Shown here piece after piece: positions 24,436-33,836 of a stretch of 64,000 nucleotides of DNA. This stretch comes from JBCCMQ01 sp039026235 (GTDB taxonomy: Bacteria > Pseudomonadota > Alphaproteobacteria > Rhodobacterales > Rhodobacteraceae). Numbering within the stretch: the stretch's first letter is position 1; each line of letters starts with the position of its first letter. The stretch is from assembly GCA_039026235.1 (NCBI GenBank), contig JBCCMQ010000002.1, positions 248,001 to 312,000 on the forward strand, written 5' to 3'. The notes under the pieces are model-generated. The model was not told the origin of the DNA, did not search any database, and saw only the letters and a program-made list of their open reading frames with translations. Made by a program: the position numbers and the translations under genes.

Positions 24436-25290
24436 ATGGCGCAGATGCTCAAGCTCGCGATGCTGCAAATGACATCGCAAAATACCCATGCCGAGAATGT
24501 GGCGACGGTAACTGAAGCCGCACGGGATGCGGCAGGGCAGGGCGCGCAGTTTTTGGCTTTGCCGGAAGCGGCCGGTTTGATGGATCGTGACAAGGCCCAT
24601 GCGCGGGCCCAGATCACCGACGAGGACTCTGATCCTTTTCTGGCGGCTTGCCGGGTGATGGCCCGCAAGCATGGTCTTTGGATCCAGGCCGGATCAACAC
24701 CTGTGCGCGCGCCGGATGGGCGTATCTTCAACCACGGCACACTGATTGATCCGACCGGTGCCATCACAGAGCGATACGACAAGATCCATCTCTTCGACGT
24801 GTTTCTCGAAGGGCGCAAACCAACTGGCGAATCCAATAGATATGCGCCGGGAAGCGAAGCGGTCGTTGCTGAAACGCCCTGGGCACCTATCGGGCTGAGC
24901 ATCTGCTATGATCTTCGCTTTCCCCACCTTTATCGCGACTATGCCAAGGCGGGCGCGGCGGTCATCTTTATTCCGTCGGCCTTTACAGTGCCCACGGGCC
25001 GGGCCCATTGGGAAATCCTGCTGCGTGCCCGCGCCATTGAGACGGGTGCATTCGTGGTGGCAGCCGCTCAGGTGGGGCAGCATGCGGATGGGCGCGAGAC
25101 CTGGGGCCATTCCCTGATCATCTCACCATGGGGCGATGTCATTGCCGATCTGGGCGGTGATCAACCGGGTCTTGTCAGCGTCGATCTGGATCTCGGTCTG
25201 GTCGATGCGGCACGCCAGCAAATCCCATCGCTCAAAAACGAACGTCCATACACTTTACGGGTCGCGACGCCACGGGCCGCGGCTGAATAG
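24436..25290 (+). CDS. Carbon-nitrogen hydrolase (nitrilase fold)
   Basis: 284 residues with the Glu-Lys-Cys triad of the nitrilase superfamily: E44 in LALPEA, K116 in YDKIHLFD and C157 in SICYDLRFP. The pattern is closest to the Nit/YafV-like omega-amidase or deaminated-glutathione amidase branch. GGAGG stands before the ATG at 24436. It heads an operon with a peptide-type ABC importer, so it may hydrolyse an imported amide or peptide-like compound in the cytoplasm. The exact substrate is unknown. Confidence 0.87.
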   Translation: MAQMLKLAMLQMTSQNTHAENVATVTEAARDAAGQGAQFLALPEAAGLMDRDKAHARAQITDEDSDPFLAACRVMARKHGLWIQAGSTPVRAPDGRIFNHGTLIDPTGAITERYDKIHLFDVFLEGRKPTGESNRYAPGSEAVVAETPWAPIGLSICYDLRFPHLYRDYAKAGAAVIFIPSAFTVPTGRAHWEILLRARAIETGAFVVAAAQVGQHADGRETWGHSLIISPWGDVIADLGGDQPGLVSVDLDLGLVDAARQQIPSLKNERPYTLRVATPRAAAE

Positions 25291-25326
25291 AGACCCAACA
25301 ACAACCAAACCAACGGGAGAAATGTC

Positions 25327-26895
25327 ATGAAACGACTTGGTCTGCTGTCAGCGACGGCAATGATTGCACTTTCAGGGTCGCTGGCCCTTGGACAGGACCG
25401 CCCAGATCTGGTCGTCGCCGTCGATAACCTTTGGCCCACGATGGACCCGGTCATAGGGATATCGACCACCGGGGCGCGCGTACATTCCAACGTCTTCGAC
25501 ACCCTGGTGCGGCGCAACCGGTGGGAGGATCCCAACGGGACCGAATTGATCCCCTGGCTCGCCGAAAGCTGGACGCGCAAGTCCGATATGGTCTGGGAAT
25601 TCAAGATCCGGGAAGGCGTGAAATTCCACGACGGCCATGAGATGGACGCCGAGGATGTCGCCTTTTCGCTGTCTGCTGAACGCCTTTGGGGACCAGAGCC
25701 ATTGGCGCGGCGCGGCACACGCTATGTGCGGGGCTTTGTCCGGGTCGACCAGACCGGCCCTTACACAATTGAGATCGAGACAAGCTATCCTGATCCAAAC
25801 CTGCCCTACAGGATGGTGACCCCGATCGGTTTCGTGCTGCCAAAGCACTATTACGAAGAGGTTGGAACCGACGCCTTCGGGCAGATGCCGATTGGCACCG
25901 GACCCTACAAGATGACCTTATTTGACCCATCGGTCGCAGTCGAGGCGGACGCCTTTGACGATTACTGGGCCGGGCCTGTTCCGGCGGCCTCGCTCAAGTT
26001 CGAAATCGTGCCTGAGTTTTCGACACGCTATGCCGGTCTTGTGGCAGGTGAGTTTGACGTGGTGGTCAGCGTTCCGGCCGACCAGGTCAAGACACTGGAG
26101 AACACCGACGGTATCACGGTCATGGAGAAGGGTATCGAAAACTACCCGATGTTTGCCTTCAACATGCTTGAGACCGAACTTTTGCCCGACAACCCACTCA
26201 CGGACGTCAATCTGCGTAAGGCGATCGTTTCAGCGGTCGACCGAGACAGCATCGTCGAGGCAATCTGGGGGGAAGCGACCTTTGTGCCGACGCCGTTTAA
26301 CTTCCCTGAATACGGCGACTACTACGATGCGGACCGCGCTCGGGCGGTTCCCTACAATGTGACCGCCGCGAAGGCTTTTCTAGAAGCAAGCGACTATGAG
26401 GGCGAAGAGCTGATCTGGCACATCACCCGTGGCTTTTATCCAAATTACGAAATTGCCGCCGAGTTCATGGTTGAACAGTGGGCCGACGTTGGGATCAATG
26501 TCAAAATCGAGTTGAAAGATAACTTCTCGCTAGCCTACGAACGGCCTTTCCACTTTCTCAATATGTCCATGTCGAGTGAGTTTTCGGGCGACCCCTACCG
26601 GCCGCTCTGGATGGACTGGGGTCCCACCTCAAGCCGGTTTCGAGCCAAGCACAAGACATGGGACATGACGGAGGACTTCGTGAAGTTGGGCGAGGCCTTT
26701 GAGCAGACCCAGGACTTTGAAGGCCGCAAACAGGCCTATCTTGATCTCGTCGCCGAGTGGGAGCGGGCCACACCCGGCATGTACCTCTGGCGCAATGTCG
26801 TGAGCTATGCGATCGACGATGATCTTCAGTGGGATCCGGGCAATTCAGCGGTGACGATCTTCGATCACCTTTACATGACTGGGCCGAATGGCTGA
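25327..26895 (+). CDS. Peptide-type ABC transporter substrate-binding protein
   Basis: A 522-residue class II solute-binding protein of the DppA/OppA/NikA family (SBP_bac_5). Signal peptide MKRLGLLSATAMIALSGSLALG; then TLVRRNRW, LIPWLAESWTRKSDMVWEFKIREGVKFHDGHEMDAEDVAFSL and LTDVNLRKAIVSAVDR, all typical of the family. It binds oligopeptides or other modest-size solutes in the periplasm and feeds the permeases encoded downstream. Its end overlaps the ATPase gene by 8 nt. Confidence 0.9.
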   Translation: MKRLGLLSATAMIALSGSLALGQDRPDLVVAVDNLWPTMDPVIGISTTGARVHSNVFDTLVRRNRWEDPNGTELIPWLAESWTRKSDMVWEFKIREGVKFHDGHEMDAEDVAFSLSAERLWGPEPLARRGTRYVRGFVRVDQTGPYTIEIETSYPDPNLPYRMVTPIGFVLPKHYYEEVGTDAFGQMPIGTGPYKMTLFDPSVAVEADAFDDYWAGPVPAASLKFEIVPEFSTRYAGLVAGEFDVVVSVPADQVKTLENTDGITVMEKGIENYPMFAFNMLETELLPDNPLTDVNLRKAIVSAVDRDSIVEAIWGEATFVPTPFNFPEYGDYYDADRARAVPYNVTAAKAFLEASDYEGEELIWHITRGFYPNYEIAAEFMVEQWADVGINVKIELKDNFSLAYERPFHFLNMSMSSEFSGDPYRPLWMDWGPTSSRFRAKHKTWDMTEDFVKLGEAFEQTQDFEGRKQAYLDLVAEWERATPGMYLWRNVVSYAIDDDLQWDPGNSAVTIFDHLYMTGPNG

Positions 26896-28513
26896 CGCTG
26901 GGCCGTCTGACCCGCTTCTTACAGTCAATGGCCTGTCAGTGGCCCTGCCGCCTTCGGGCGACAGGGCAGAGGCGGTATCGACCGTGTCCCTAGAGATTGG
27001 GCGCAGCGAAGTTCTTTGTCTTGTGGGTGAAAGCGGGTCGGGCAAAACCGTGGTCGGCCAGACGATCCTTGGCATGTTGCCGCGCGCACTGACCGTGACG
27101 GCTGGGGACGTGCATTTTGAAGGGTCCAGGCTGCCACCCCAGCGAGACGCGGCCTATCGTGTGCTTCGAAGCGCAAAGATTGCGACCATCTTTCAGGATG
27201 CCACGGCCAGCCTTGATCCGGTTCAGCGCATAGGGACACAGCTTGATGAGATCCTTGAGGTTCACGGCGTGGCGCGCGCCGAGCGAAGGGCGCGGACCCT
27301 TGAAACCCTCGGGTCCGTGGCACTGAAAGATCCCGAACGTATCTACCGCGCCTATCCTCATCAGCTTTCCGGCGGGCAGGCGCAACGGGTGGTGATTGCC
27401 GCGGCGCTCTTGCTGACACCCAGCGTCCTGATCGCTGACGAGCCGACGACCGCGTTGGACGTGACCACACAAGCGGAAATCCTTGCGCTGATTGATCGAC
27501 TGAGGAAAGAGCGTGGTCTGGGCGTCCTGTTCATTACCCATGACTTTGGCGTCGTCGCCGATATCGCCGATAGGGTCGCAGTGATGAAGGACGGCCATGT
27601 GGTCGAACAGGGATCGGCGGCGGACGTTCTGAACCGTCCTCAGGATCCCTATACCCAGAAGCTGTTAGCCGCAGCTCAGCCCAGGATGCGTCACACGGGC
27701 CAGGCTGCTCGGGATCATCTGCTTGAGGCCGAGGGGGTTTCCCTGACCTACCACGTGGGCGGTATTTTCAACCGGCGTGACATTCGTGCTGTCCGCGATG
27801 TTTCGCTTTCGGTGGCGCCAGGGCGTACGGTTGCGGTGGTCGGTGAAAGCGGGTCGGGCAAGAGTTCGCTTGCCCGGTGCCTGTTGCGCCTTGAAGAACT
27901 CGACGAAGGCGCCATCCGATTTCGCGGCACCGACCTGACCCACGCCAAGGGCGGTGCGCTGCGCAGCTTCCGAAAGGCGGTCCAGGTTGTCCTGCAGGAT
28001 CCCTATGCCGCGCTGAACCCACGCCAGACCATTCGAAGCGCCGTGGCCGAGGGGCCGATCATTCACGGGATCCCGCGCGCCGAAGCCTACGCAAGGGCCG
28101 AAGAATTGCTGGTCTTGACCGGTTTGAGCGTCCAGGCTGCCGATCGATATCCTCAGGAATTCTCGGGCGGACAGCGACAGAGGATTTGCATCGCGCGCGC
28201 GTTGGCCATGGAGCCCGAGATCTTGATCGCCGATGAAGCCGTTTCGGCCCTTGATGTATCGATCCAGGCCCAAATCCTCGACCTGTTTGCCGATATGCAG
28301 CGCACCTTCGGTTTTGCTATGCTCTTCATCACGCACGACCTGCGTGTTGCCCGGGCCATCAGCGATGAGATCCTTGTCATGAAGGCAGGACAAGTGGTCG
28401 AACGGGGATCGGCCGAGCAAGTGCTGCATGCACCGTCCCATGCATACACGCGGGCGCTTTTGCAAAGCGCTCCGGGGCAGGGTTTTTTCTCTGAAGCGGG
28501 AAGCGCGGCGTGA
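26888..28513 (+). CDS. Dipeptide-type ABC transporter, fused dual ATPase
   Basis: 541 residues containing two complete ABC ATPase domains (DppD-like then DppF-like). Each has Walker A GESGSGKT or GESGSGKS, a signature LSGGQAQR or FSGGQRQR, and a Walker B with DEPTTALD or DEAVSALD, followed by an oligopeptide-family C-terminal segment. The fusion replaces the separate D and F subunits. It is coupled to both neighbours (8-nt overlap before, GTGA after). Confidence 0.93.
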   Translation: MADAGPSDPLLTVNGLSVALPPSGDRAEAVSTVSLEIGRSEVLCLVGESGSGKTVVGQTILGMLPRALTVTAGDVHFEGSRLPPQRDAAYRVLRSAKIATIFQDATASLDPVQRIGTQLDEILEVHGVARAERRARTLETLGSVALKDPERIYRAYPHQLSGGQAQRVVIAAALLLTPSVLIADEPTTALDVTTQAEILALIDRLRKERGLGVLFITHDFGVVADIADRVAVMKDGHVVEQGSAADVLNRPQDPYTQKLLAAAQPRMRHTGQAARDHLLEAEGVSLTYHVGGIFNRRDIRAVRDVSLSVAPGRTVAVVGESGSGKSSLARCLLRLEELDEGAIRFRGTDLTHAKGGALRSFRKAVQVVLQDPYAALNPRQTIRSAVAEGPIIHGIPRAEAYARAEELLVLTGLSVQAADRYPQEFSGGQRQRICIARALAMEPEILIADEAVSALDVSIQAQILDLFADMQRTFGFAMLFITHDLRVARAISDEILVMKAGQVVERGSAEQVLHAPSHAYTRALLQSAPGQGFFSEAGSAA

Positions 28514-29418
28514 CCGGCTATATCCTTTCACGGCTCATTCGCGCGGCCTTGACCCTTCTAATCACCGTCTCTCTTGTGTTCGTTTTTATCCGGTTTTCAG
28601 GCGACCCCGCAGCGGCGCTTGTTCCACCGGACGCACCAGAGGAAGTGATCGAACAATACCGGCAGGCCATGGGCCTCGATCAACCGCTCTGGAAGCAATA
28701 CAGCGGATACATCGGCGGTATCTTGCAGGGCGATTTTGGGTATTCGGTTCATACCGGGCGCGCGGTTGAGGACATCTTTCTTGAAAGGCTGCCTTTTACC
28801 CTGCGCCTTGGATTGTCGGCGCTGACAATTGCGCTGGTCTTCGGCATTGGCCTCGGCGTTGTGGCGGCCATTCGCCGGGGAACGGCGATCGACAGGATCG
28901 TCATGGGCTTTTCGGTTTTTGCTTTTGCGATGCCCAACTTCCTTTTTGGATTGGTCCTGATCCTGGTTGGCGCCCTCGTGTTTCAGGTCTTTCTTGGCGG
29001 AGCGGACGGATGGGTTTTGATGCCGGCTCTCACGCTCGGGCTGGCGGCCATGGGTAGCTTCGCACGCTTTGCTCGGTCGTCGCTTCTTGAGACGATCAAC
29101 GCACCTTATGTTCGCGCCGCCGAGGCGCGGGGCGTACCCTTTCGGCGGCGGATTCTTCGCCATGCCGCGCCTAATGCCGCAATCCCGCTTGTTACTCTGA
29201 TCGGGCTCTCGCTCGGCTCGCTCATCGCCGGGTCGGTGGTGACCGAACAGGTTTTTGCATGGCCCGGTGTCGGCCAACTGCTGGTGCGATCGGTCGCAAC
29301 ACGTGACATCGCAACGGTGCAGTTTCTCGTCCTCGCCGTGGCTGCGACAATGGTGGTGGCTAATCTGGTGGTCGACTTTCTCTACCTCGTGATCGACCCT
29401 CGGATACGGGCAAAGTAA
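28510..29418 (+). CDS. Peptide-type ABC transporter permease (DppB-like)
   Basis: A 302-residue inner-membrane permease: TM1 near the N-terminus (LSRLIRAALTLLITVSLVFVFIRF), a periplasmic loop with GLDQPLWKQYSGYIGGILQGDFGYSV, and a C-terminal binding-protein-dependent transport domain with the EAA loop YVRAAEARGVPFRRRILRHAAPNA. GTG at 28510 overlaps the ATPase stop. It pairs with the DppC-like gene immediately downstream. Confidence 0.92.
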   Translation: MTGYILSRLIRAALTLLITVSLVFVFIRFSGDPAAALVPPDAPEEVIEQYRQAMGLDQPLWKQYSGYIGGILQGDFGYSVHTGRAVEDIFLERLPFTLRLGLSALTIALVFGIGLGVVAAIRRGTAIDRIVMGFSVFAFAMPNFLFGLVLILVGALVFQVFLGGADGWVLMPALTLGLAAMGSFARFARSSLLETINAPYVRAAEARGVPFRRRILRHAAPNAAIPLVTLIGLSLGSLIAGSVVTEQVFAWPGVGQLLVRSVATRDIATVQFLVLAVAATMVVANLVVDFLYLVIDPRIRAK

Positions 29419-30275
29419 TGACAGACACCCCCGTTCCCACGGCCGTGCAGGGGCCCATGTCGATGCCTTGGAGTGTCCGCATCTCGATTGTATTTGTTGC
29501 GCTCTTTGTGATCTTCGCGCTTTTCGGGAGCCTTCTTACGCCGCATGGCTTTCGTGAAACCTCCATGTTTGACCGGCTCTTGCCGCCGGGGTCGCCGGAA
29601 TACCTGCTAGGCACGGACGCACGCGGTCGGGACCTGTTGGCCAGGCTCGTGACCGGCGCGCAGATAACACTCGTGGTTGCCATTGCCGGCACGCTGATTG
29701 GCGCGGTCATCGGCTCGCTTTTGGGCATCGTCGCTGCGGCCCGTCGCGGTGCCACCGAAGCGGTCATCGTTGCCGCGATTGACGTGCAGGCGTCGCTGCC
29801 GATCATCGTGGTTGCGCTGTTCATGTTGGCGATGTTCGACAACAGCTTTGCGCTTTTCCTGCTGCTCGTCGGTTTGAATGGATGGGAGGTCTATGCCCGC
29901 CTGATGCGGGGCGCGACCTTGTCGGCCCAGGAGAACGGATATGTCACGGCGGTACGTGCGCTGGGCGCGTCACCTGTGCGCGTCTATCTGCGCCACGTGC
30001 TTCCGAACATTCTAAATGTGGCAATCGTGCAATTCACGGTGAACCTGCCGTTGACGGTTCTGTTGGAAACCGCCCTGTCTTTTCTGGGCCTTGGGGTTCA
30101 GCCGCCCTTAACCAGCCTCGGCCAGATCATGAGCGAAGGCCGCGACCGTTTGCTGACCGCCTGGTGGCTGACGTTGATGCCTGGGGCGCTCATCTTTTGT
30201 CTGGCGCTGTCGATCAGCATGATCGGAGACTGGGTTCGGGACCGGCTCGACACCACTTTGAGGAGCGAAGCATGA
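29418..30275 (+). CDS. Peptide-type ABC transporter permease (DppC-like)
   Basis: A 285-residue permease. The N-terminal helix is followed by LLGTDARGRDLLARLVTGAQITLVVAIAGTLIGAVIGSLLGIVA, a DppC/OppC hallmark, and an EAA loop YVTAVRALGASPVRVYLRHVLPN. It starts at ATG 29418 in TAATG with the previous stop and ends in ATGA shared with the RraA-like gene, so all members of the importer operon are translationally linked. Confidence 0.92.
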   Translation: MTDTPVPTAVQGPMSMPWSVRISIVFVALFVIFALFGSLLTPHGFRETSMFDRLLPPGSPEYLLGTDARGRDLLARLVTGAQITLVVAIAGTLIGAVIGSLLGIVAAARRGATEAVIVAAIDVQASLPIIVVALFMLAMFDNSFALFLLLVGLNGWEVYARLMRGATLSAQENGYVTAVRALGASPVRVYLRHVLPNILNVAIVQFTVNLPLTVLLETALSFLGLGVQPPLTSLGQIMSEGRDRLLTAWWLTLMPGALIFCLALSISMIGDWVRDRLDTTLRSEA

Positions 30276-30964
30276 CAAGCCAACTGCCTTCCTTGCCGCG
30301 CTACCGGATTGGATCAGAGGCTCCGGCGTTGGATGGCGATCTCATAAGGCTGCTCGCGGACTGCGAGACGACGATGCTGGGCCACATCCTTTACTGGGGC
30401 GCCATGGATCCTGAAATTCGGCCAAACGCTGGATTTGTCCCGCGCATCGCGGGCCGCGCCTTGACGGTGCAGTGCCCGGGCCCCTGTTCAACTATTCTGC
30501 ACCATGCCATCGGTCTGGCGACACCCGGCGATATACTAGTGATCGATCGGCTGGGTGACCGCCGCTATGCTTGCCTTGGCGACGGCGTTGCGGCGGCAGC
30601 GCAGGCGCAAGGCATTGTCGGAGCCATCATCGACGGCCCGTGCACCGACAGCGAGCAATTGGCCGAGATGGAGTTTCCGGTATGGTGTCGCGGCGTCTCA
30701 CCGGTGACCACGCGACTTGCAAATCTGGGCGGCGGAGCACGGTTGAACATCAGTTGCGGCGGCGTCTCCGTAGAGCAGGGGGACGCAATTCTTGCAGATG
30801 GCGACGGAATTTTCAGCCTGCCGGCGTCAGAGGCGCAAGATATCGCCGCTATCGCCCATCGCCGCGGACAAATGGTGGCCCAACGGCGGGCAAACAGGCC
30901 CGAGGGCGTCCCCCTTGGGACACTGACTGGCGCGTCTGAACTCGTACTTTCTGACCTCGGATAA
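30272..30964 (+). CDS. RraA family protein (4-hydroxy-4-methyl-2-oxoglutarate aldolase-like)
   Basis: A 230-residue protein with the RraA/HMG-aldolase fold. Seen: ATPGDILVIDRLGDRRYACLGDGVAAAAQAQGIVGAIIDGP, corresponding to the substrate loop of these aldolases. Oddity: the usual DGxxRD reads DGPCTD, so the arginine that contacts the oxo acid is Thr here. It is the last gene of the amidohydrolase/ABC importer operon (4-nt overlap), so it probably acts on the degradation product of the imported compound. The function is tentative. Confidence 0.8.
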   Translation: MTSQLPSLPRYRIGSEAPALDGDLIRLLADCETTMLGHILYWGAMDPEIRPNAGFVPRIAGRALTVQCPGPCSTILHHAIGLATPGDILVIDRLGDRRYACLGDGVAAAAQAQGIVGAIIDGPCTDSEQLAEMEFPVWCRGVSPVTTRLANLGGGARLNISCGGVSVEQGDAILADGDGIFSLPASEAQDIAAIAHRRGQMVAQRRANRPEGVPLGTLTGASELVLSDLG

Positions 30965-31134
30965 GGCCACCCGATCCGTGCAGATAGGCGAGGATCGAGG
31001 TCTTGCTAAACCAGTAAGTGCCCGCATGCGATGGTCGCCGAGGCTTCGGGAAGTGACTTGACCTACGAAGCGGGTTGTCGTGTGCTTAGGTTTCAAAGGC
31101 ACACGCCAATCTGATCCACCGCTCCGGTCCCGAC

Positions 31135-32505
31135 GTGTTCACACCGCTCGCCAACAAAAGCTATGCTGCGTTGTTCTCTGCGCAGATGATTGCACTTCTC
31201 GGCACCGGGCTTACGACGGTTGCGCTTGCGCTTCTCGCATTCGATCTGGCGGGCAACGAGGCTGGACAGGTTCTTGGCATAGCCTTGGCCATAAAGATGA
31301 TTGCCTATGTCACGCTGGCGCCAATCGCTGGCGGAATAGCGCCCCTGGTGCCGCGCAAGGCTTATCTGGTTACGCTTGATGTGATCCGAGCGGCTCTTGT
31401 ACTGTGCCTTCCATTCGTCACGCAGATTTGGCAGATCTACGTGCTGATATTCCTTCTGCAAGCATGCTCGGCAGGATTTACGCCTGTGTTTCAGGCGACA
31501 ATCCCGGACATACTTGAGGACGAAGAGACCTATACAAAGGCGTTGGCGCTATCGCGGCTTGCCTACGACATTGAAAGTCTGCTCAGCCCGGCGCTGGCCG
31601 GACTGGCACTTTTGCTCGTGACGTTTGACGCGCTTTTTTCGGCAAACGCTATCGCATTCCTGGTGTCCGCATGGCTCGTATTGTCCGTTTCGCTCAACAG
31701 TGCGAAGGCGGAATCCGCGCCGGTGCGTTTTCTTGACCGGATCACCTTCGGCATTCGGGCCTACCTCGCGACACCTCGCTTGCGCGGCTTACTGGCCATG
31801 TCAATGGCGGTGTCGGCGGCCGGCGCGATGGTTATCGTCAACACCGTTGTCTTCGTTCAAGGTCATCTGGGTCTGGCCGAAGAGTGGACCGCAGTGATGC
31901 TTATGGCCTTCGGCTTAGGATCCATGGCTGCCGCGTTGAGCTTGCCGCGTATATTCGCGCACCTGGATGATCGCAGGTTGTCGCTGACCGCCGGGTGGGC
32001 AATGGCCGTCGCACTGGCCTTCGGCATGACCATGCCGGGCTTTTGGGTCGCATCTGTTCTTTGGTTGGTGATCGGCGCCGGATATTCTGCCGTGCTTATC
32101 GCGGCCGGGCGCCTGGTCCAGCGATCTTCGACTAAGCCGGATCGACCGGCGTATTTTGCTGCGCAGTTCGCCCTGTCCCACGGCTGTTTTTTGCTGACGT
32201 ATCCCTTGGCCGGATGGCTGGGCGGTACGTTTGGGCTGTCCGTGGCCTTTGGGGTCCTGTCGGTGCTGGTCGTTGTTTCTGTCGCGGTGGCCAGGGTTGT
32301 CTGGCCCTCAAAAGACCATCGCGACATTCCCCACGAACACCCCGCGGTTGATCACGCGCATCTTCATGTGCACGACGACCATCACCAGCATGCCCATGAA
32401 GGGTGGGAGGGACCAGAGCCCCACAGTCACCCACACTATCACGCAGCGGTTCGGCACAGCCATAATTTCGCGATAGATCTTCATCACGTGGAATGGCCGC
32501 GTTGA
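31135..32505 (+). CDS. MFS transporter with His-rich C-terminal tail
   Basis: A 456-residue major facilitator protein with 12 predicted helices; LVPRKAYLVTLDVIRAALVL and VFQATIPDILEDEETYTKALALSRLAYDIESLLSPALAG match the NreB/DUF-type MFS exporters. After the last helix, residues from about 390 carry some 19 histidines (HAHLHVHDDHHQHAH and onward), a likely cytoplasmic metal sensor or buffer. NreB-type proteins export nickel; zinc or cobalt are alternatives. The start is GTG at 31135, since an in-frame stop lies close upstream; the SD is weak. Confidence 0.83.
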   Translation: MFTPLANKSYAALFSAQMIALLGTGLTTVALALLAFDLAGNEAGQVLGIALAIKMIAYVTLAPIAGGIAPLVPRKAYLVTLDVIRAALVLCLPFVTQIWQIYVLIFLLQACSAGFTPVFQATIPDILEDEETYTKALALSRLAYDIESLLSPALAGLALLLVTFDALFSANAIAFLVSAWLVLSVSLNSAKAESAPVRFLDRITFGIRAYLATPRLRGLLAMSMAVSAAGAMVIVNTVVFVQGHLGLAEEWTAVMLMAFGLGSMAAALSLPRIFAHLDDRRLSLTAGWAMAVALAFGMTMPGFWVASVLWLVIGAGYSAVLIAAGRLVQRSSTKPDRPAYFAAQFALSHGCFLLTYPLAGWLGGTFGLSVAFGVLSVLVVVSVAVARVVWPSKDHRDIPHEHPAVDHAHLHVHDDHHQHAHEGWEGPEPHSHPHYHAAVRHSHNFAIDLHHVEWPR

Positions 32506-32519
32506 AACTTGTTTTTGCT

Positions 32520-33341
32520 TCAGCCAAGACCCTGGCTGAATAGCGCCACGTAATTTTGTGAGGAACCACGGTCGCCACGCCCCATGATTGATGAGCGGTC
32601 GGTTCGGGAAAGCCCGATCGTCTTAAGCCAAGGCGCAAGGCCGCTGTCTTCGGCGACATCCAGGCGCAAAGGCTCATTCGGCACTTGGGCGGCCAGCCGA
32701 GAAATGACCGCCTGTGCCGCCCCGATGCTGCTGGCCACAACCGGGCCGATGACGTGACCACGACCAAAGCGCCGAAGCGTAGCAAAGCTCGTGATAGACC
32801 CGTTTTCGCGCGCGACAGCTACCTCTGCGTTGTCGAACATCCATTGAACAAGGGCGGCCCTGTCCCCACCGAAGGATTTCGCATCGAGCGCGGTGATGAT
32901 GTCCCGATCAGCCCTTTCAGCGCCAGAGGCGCCACGGATGATTGGCGCCGCGCGGACGCGCCCCTCTAACTTCATGATGTGGCTGGTCGTCCTGAAGCCG
33001 AGCTTCTCATAAAGGCATTTACCGGATGACGTCGCAACCAAGCGGTAGCCGCGCTTTTCGTCAGCCTGCAAAATGGATGTTGTGAGCCTTTCTCCAAGAC
33101 CTTGCCGCTGCACGTCCTCGGCCACGATGATCATATTGACACAGGACATCTCTGGTCCGAAATCAGTTCGAAATGCAGTACCAACAAGACGGTCATCCAA
33201 AAGCGCCGCGCGTCCGTCTGACAAAGATTGCAACAATGCCCAGTCTTCATAGCGGTGTGACCATCCGGCCGATGCCGACAGGACCACGGCAGCCGTCAGG
33301 TGTTCCGGTCCGAAATCGACTATCCTTGGCAAACTGGTCAT
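32520..33341 (-). CDS. GNAT family N-acetyltransferase
   Basis: A 273-residue acyltransferase. The acetyl-CoA motif is in VNMIIVAEDVQRQGLGERLTTSILQADEKRGYRLVATSSGKCLYEKLGF (about residues 65-115). The C-terminal half (VARENGSITSFATLRRFGRGHVIGPVVAS) is a second GNAT-like domain as in the YitH/HolE group. The substrate is unknown. ATG at 33341. It converges on the MFS gene with a 14-nt gap and is the last intact gene before the decayed Rrf2 sequence. Confidence 0.85.
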   Translation of the reverse strand: MTSLPRIVDFGPEHLTAAVVLSASAGWSHRYEDWALLQSLSDGRAALLDDRLVGTAFRTDFGPEMSCVNMIIVAEDVQRQGLGERLTTSILQADEKRGYRLVATSSGKCLYEKLGFRTTSHIMKLEGRVRAAPIIRGASGAERADRDIITALDAKSFGGDRAALVQWMFDNAEVAVARENGSITSFATLRRFGRGHVIGPVVASSIGAAQAVISRLAAQVPNEPLRLDVAEDSGLAPWLKTIGLSRTDRSSIMGRGDRGSSQNYVALFSQGLG

Positions 33342-33519
33342 GAACCATTGGCCTTAGTCTCGCTGGCCCGGATTGTCCAAGGCCGTTTGGCAAACGACCC
33401 TTGTGCCTTTTGCGCGCCATTCGACTGGTCTGTCGCGAGGCGCACGGGTTACATGGGCTGTTCACGGTCGGAAGCCGCTAAGCCTCCTTAACCGCAACGC
33501 AGACGGTTGGCGTTTTTCG

Positions 33520-33694
33520 CTAGTCGGGTTCGATCTGGGCAATCGTTGTCTGTCCGAGCCGCTCGATCAAGCTGCACTCGGCTTTCGCCAGAATGTCCGA
33601 TACGCGCCGATGTAACGCGTCTGCCAGCGCAGGACGGCGCATTCGCTGAGGTGCGCATCCGGTCGCGATCATCAGCCATATGACTGAGGGTACG
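33520..33694 (-). pseudogene. Decayed Rrf2-family regulator
   Basis: Two fragments match the intact Rrf2 protein at 38875. RTLSHMADDRDRMRTS (from 33694) parallels LHTLGHMAADDRVRTS. After a frame change and loss of roughly 75 codons, ALADALHRRVSDILAKAECSLIERLGQTTIAQIEPD (to a TAG at 33520) parallels EDALHRRVSSMIAGIEESFVARLAATTIAEVQEAEKP. A stop codon precedes the first fragment, so the recognition helix and start are missing. It is a non-functional remnant of a second Rrf2 gene. Confidence 0.7.
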
Positions 33695-33753
33695 CGGCGC
33701 ATGTCAGAGGCGACTGTCCCGCTTCAAACTTTAGATCTCATTATCTGCGCAAT

Positions 33754-33766
33754 ATTGTAACACAAT
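33754..33766. repeat. Short palindrome near the Rrf2 remnant
   Basis: ATTGT-AAC-ACAAT is a perfect 5-3-5 inverted repeat, 60 bp upstream of the decayed Rrf2 gene and 70 bp before the DUF6525 gene. It could be the former operator of the lost regulator or serve the DUF6525 promoter. Short repeats of this size also arise by chance. Confidence 0.3.
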
Positions 33767-33836
33767 CAGTTGCGAGAATTCACTAGCTGCGCTACCAAGC
33801 GCTTCGTATTTGACCGATAGCGTTGGAATTGCCGAC

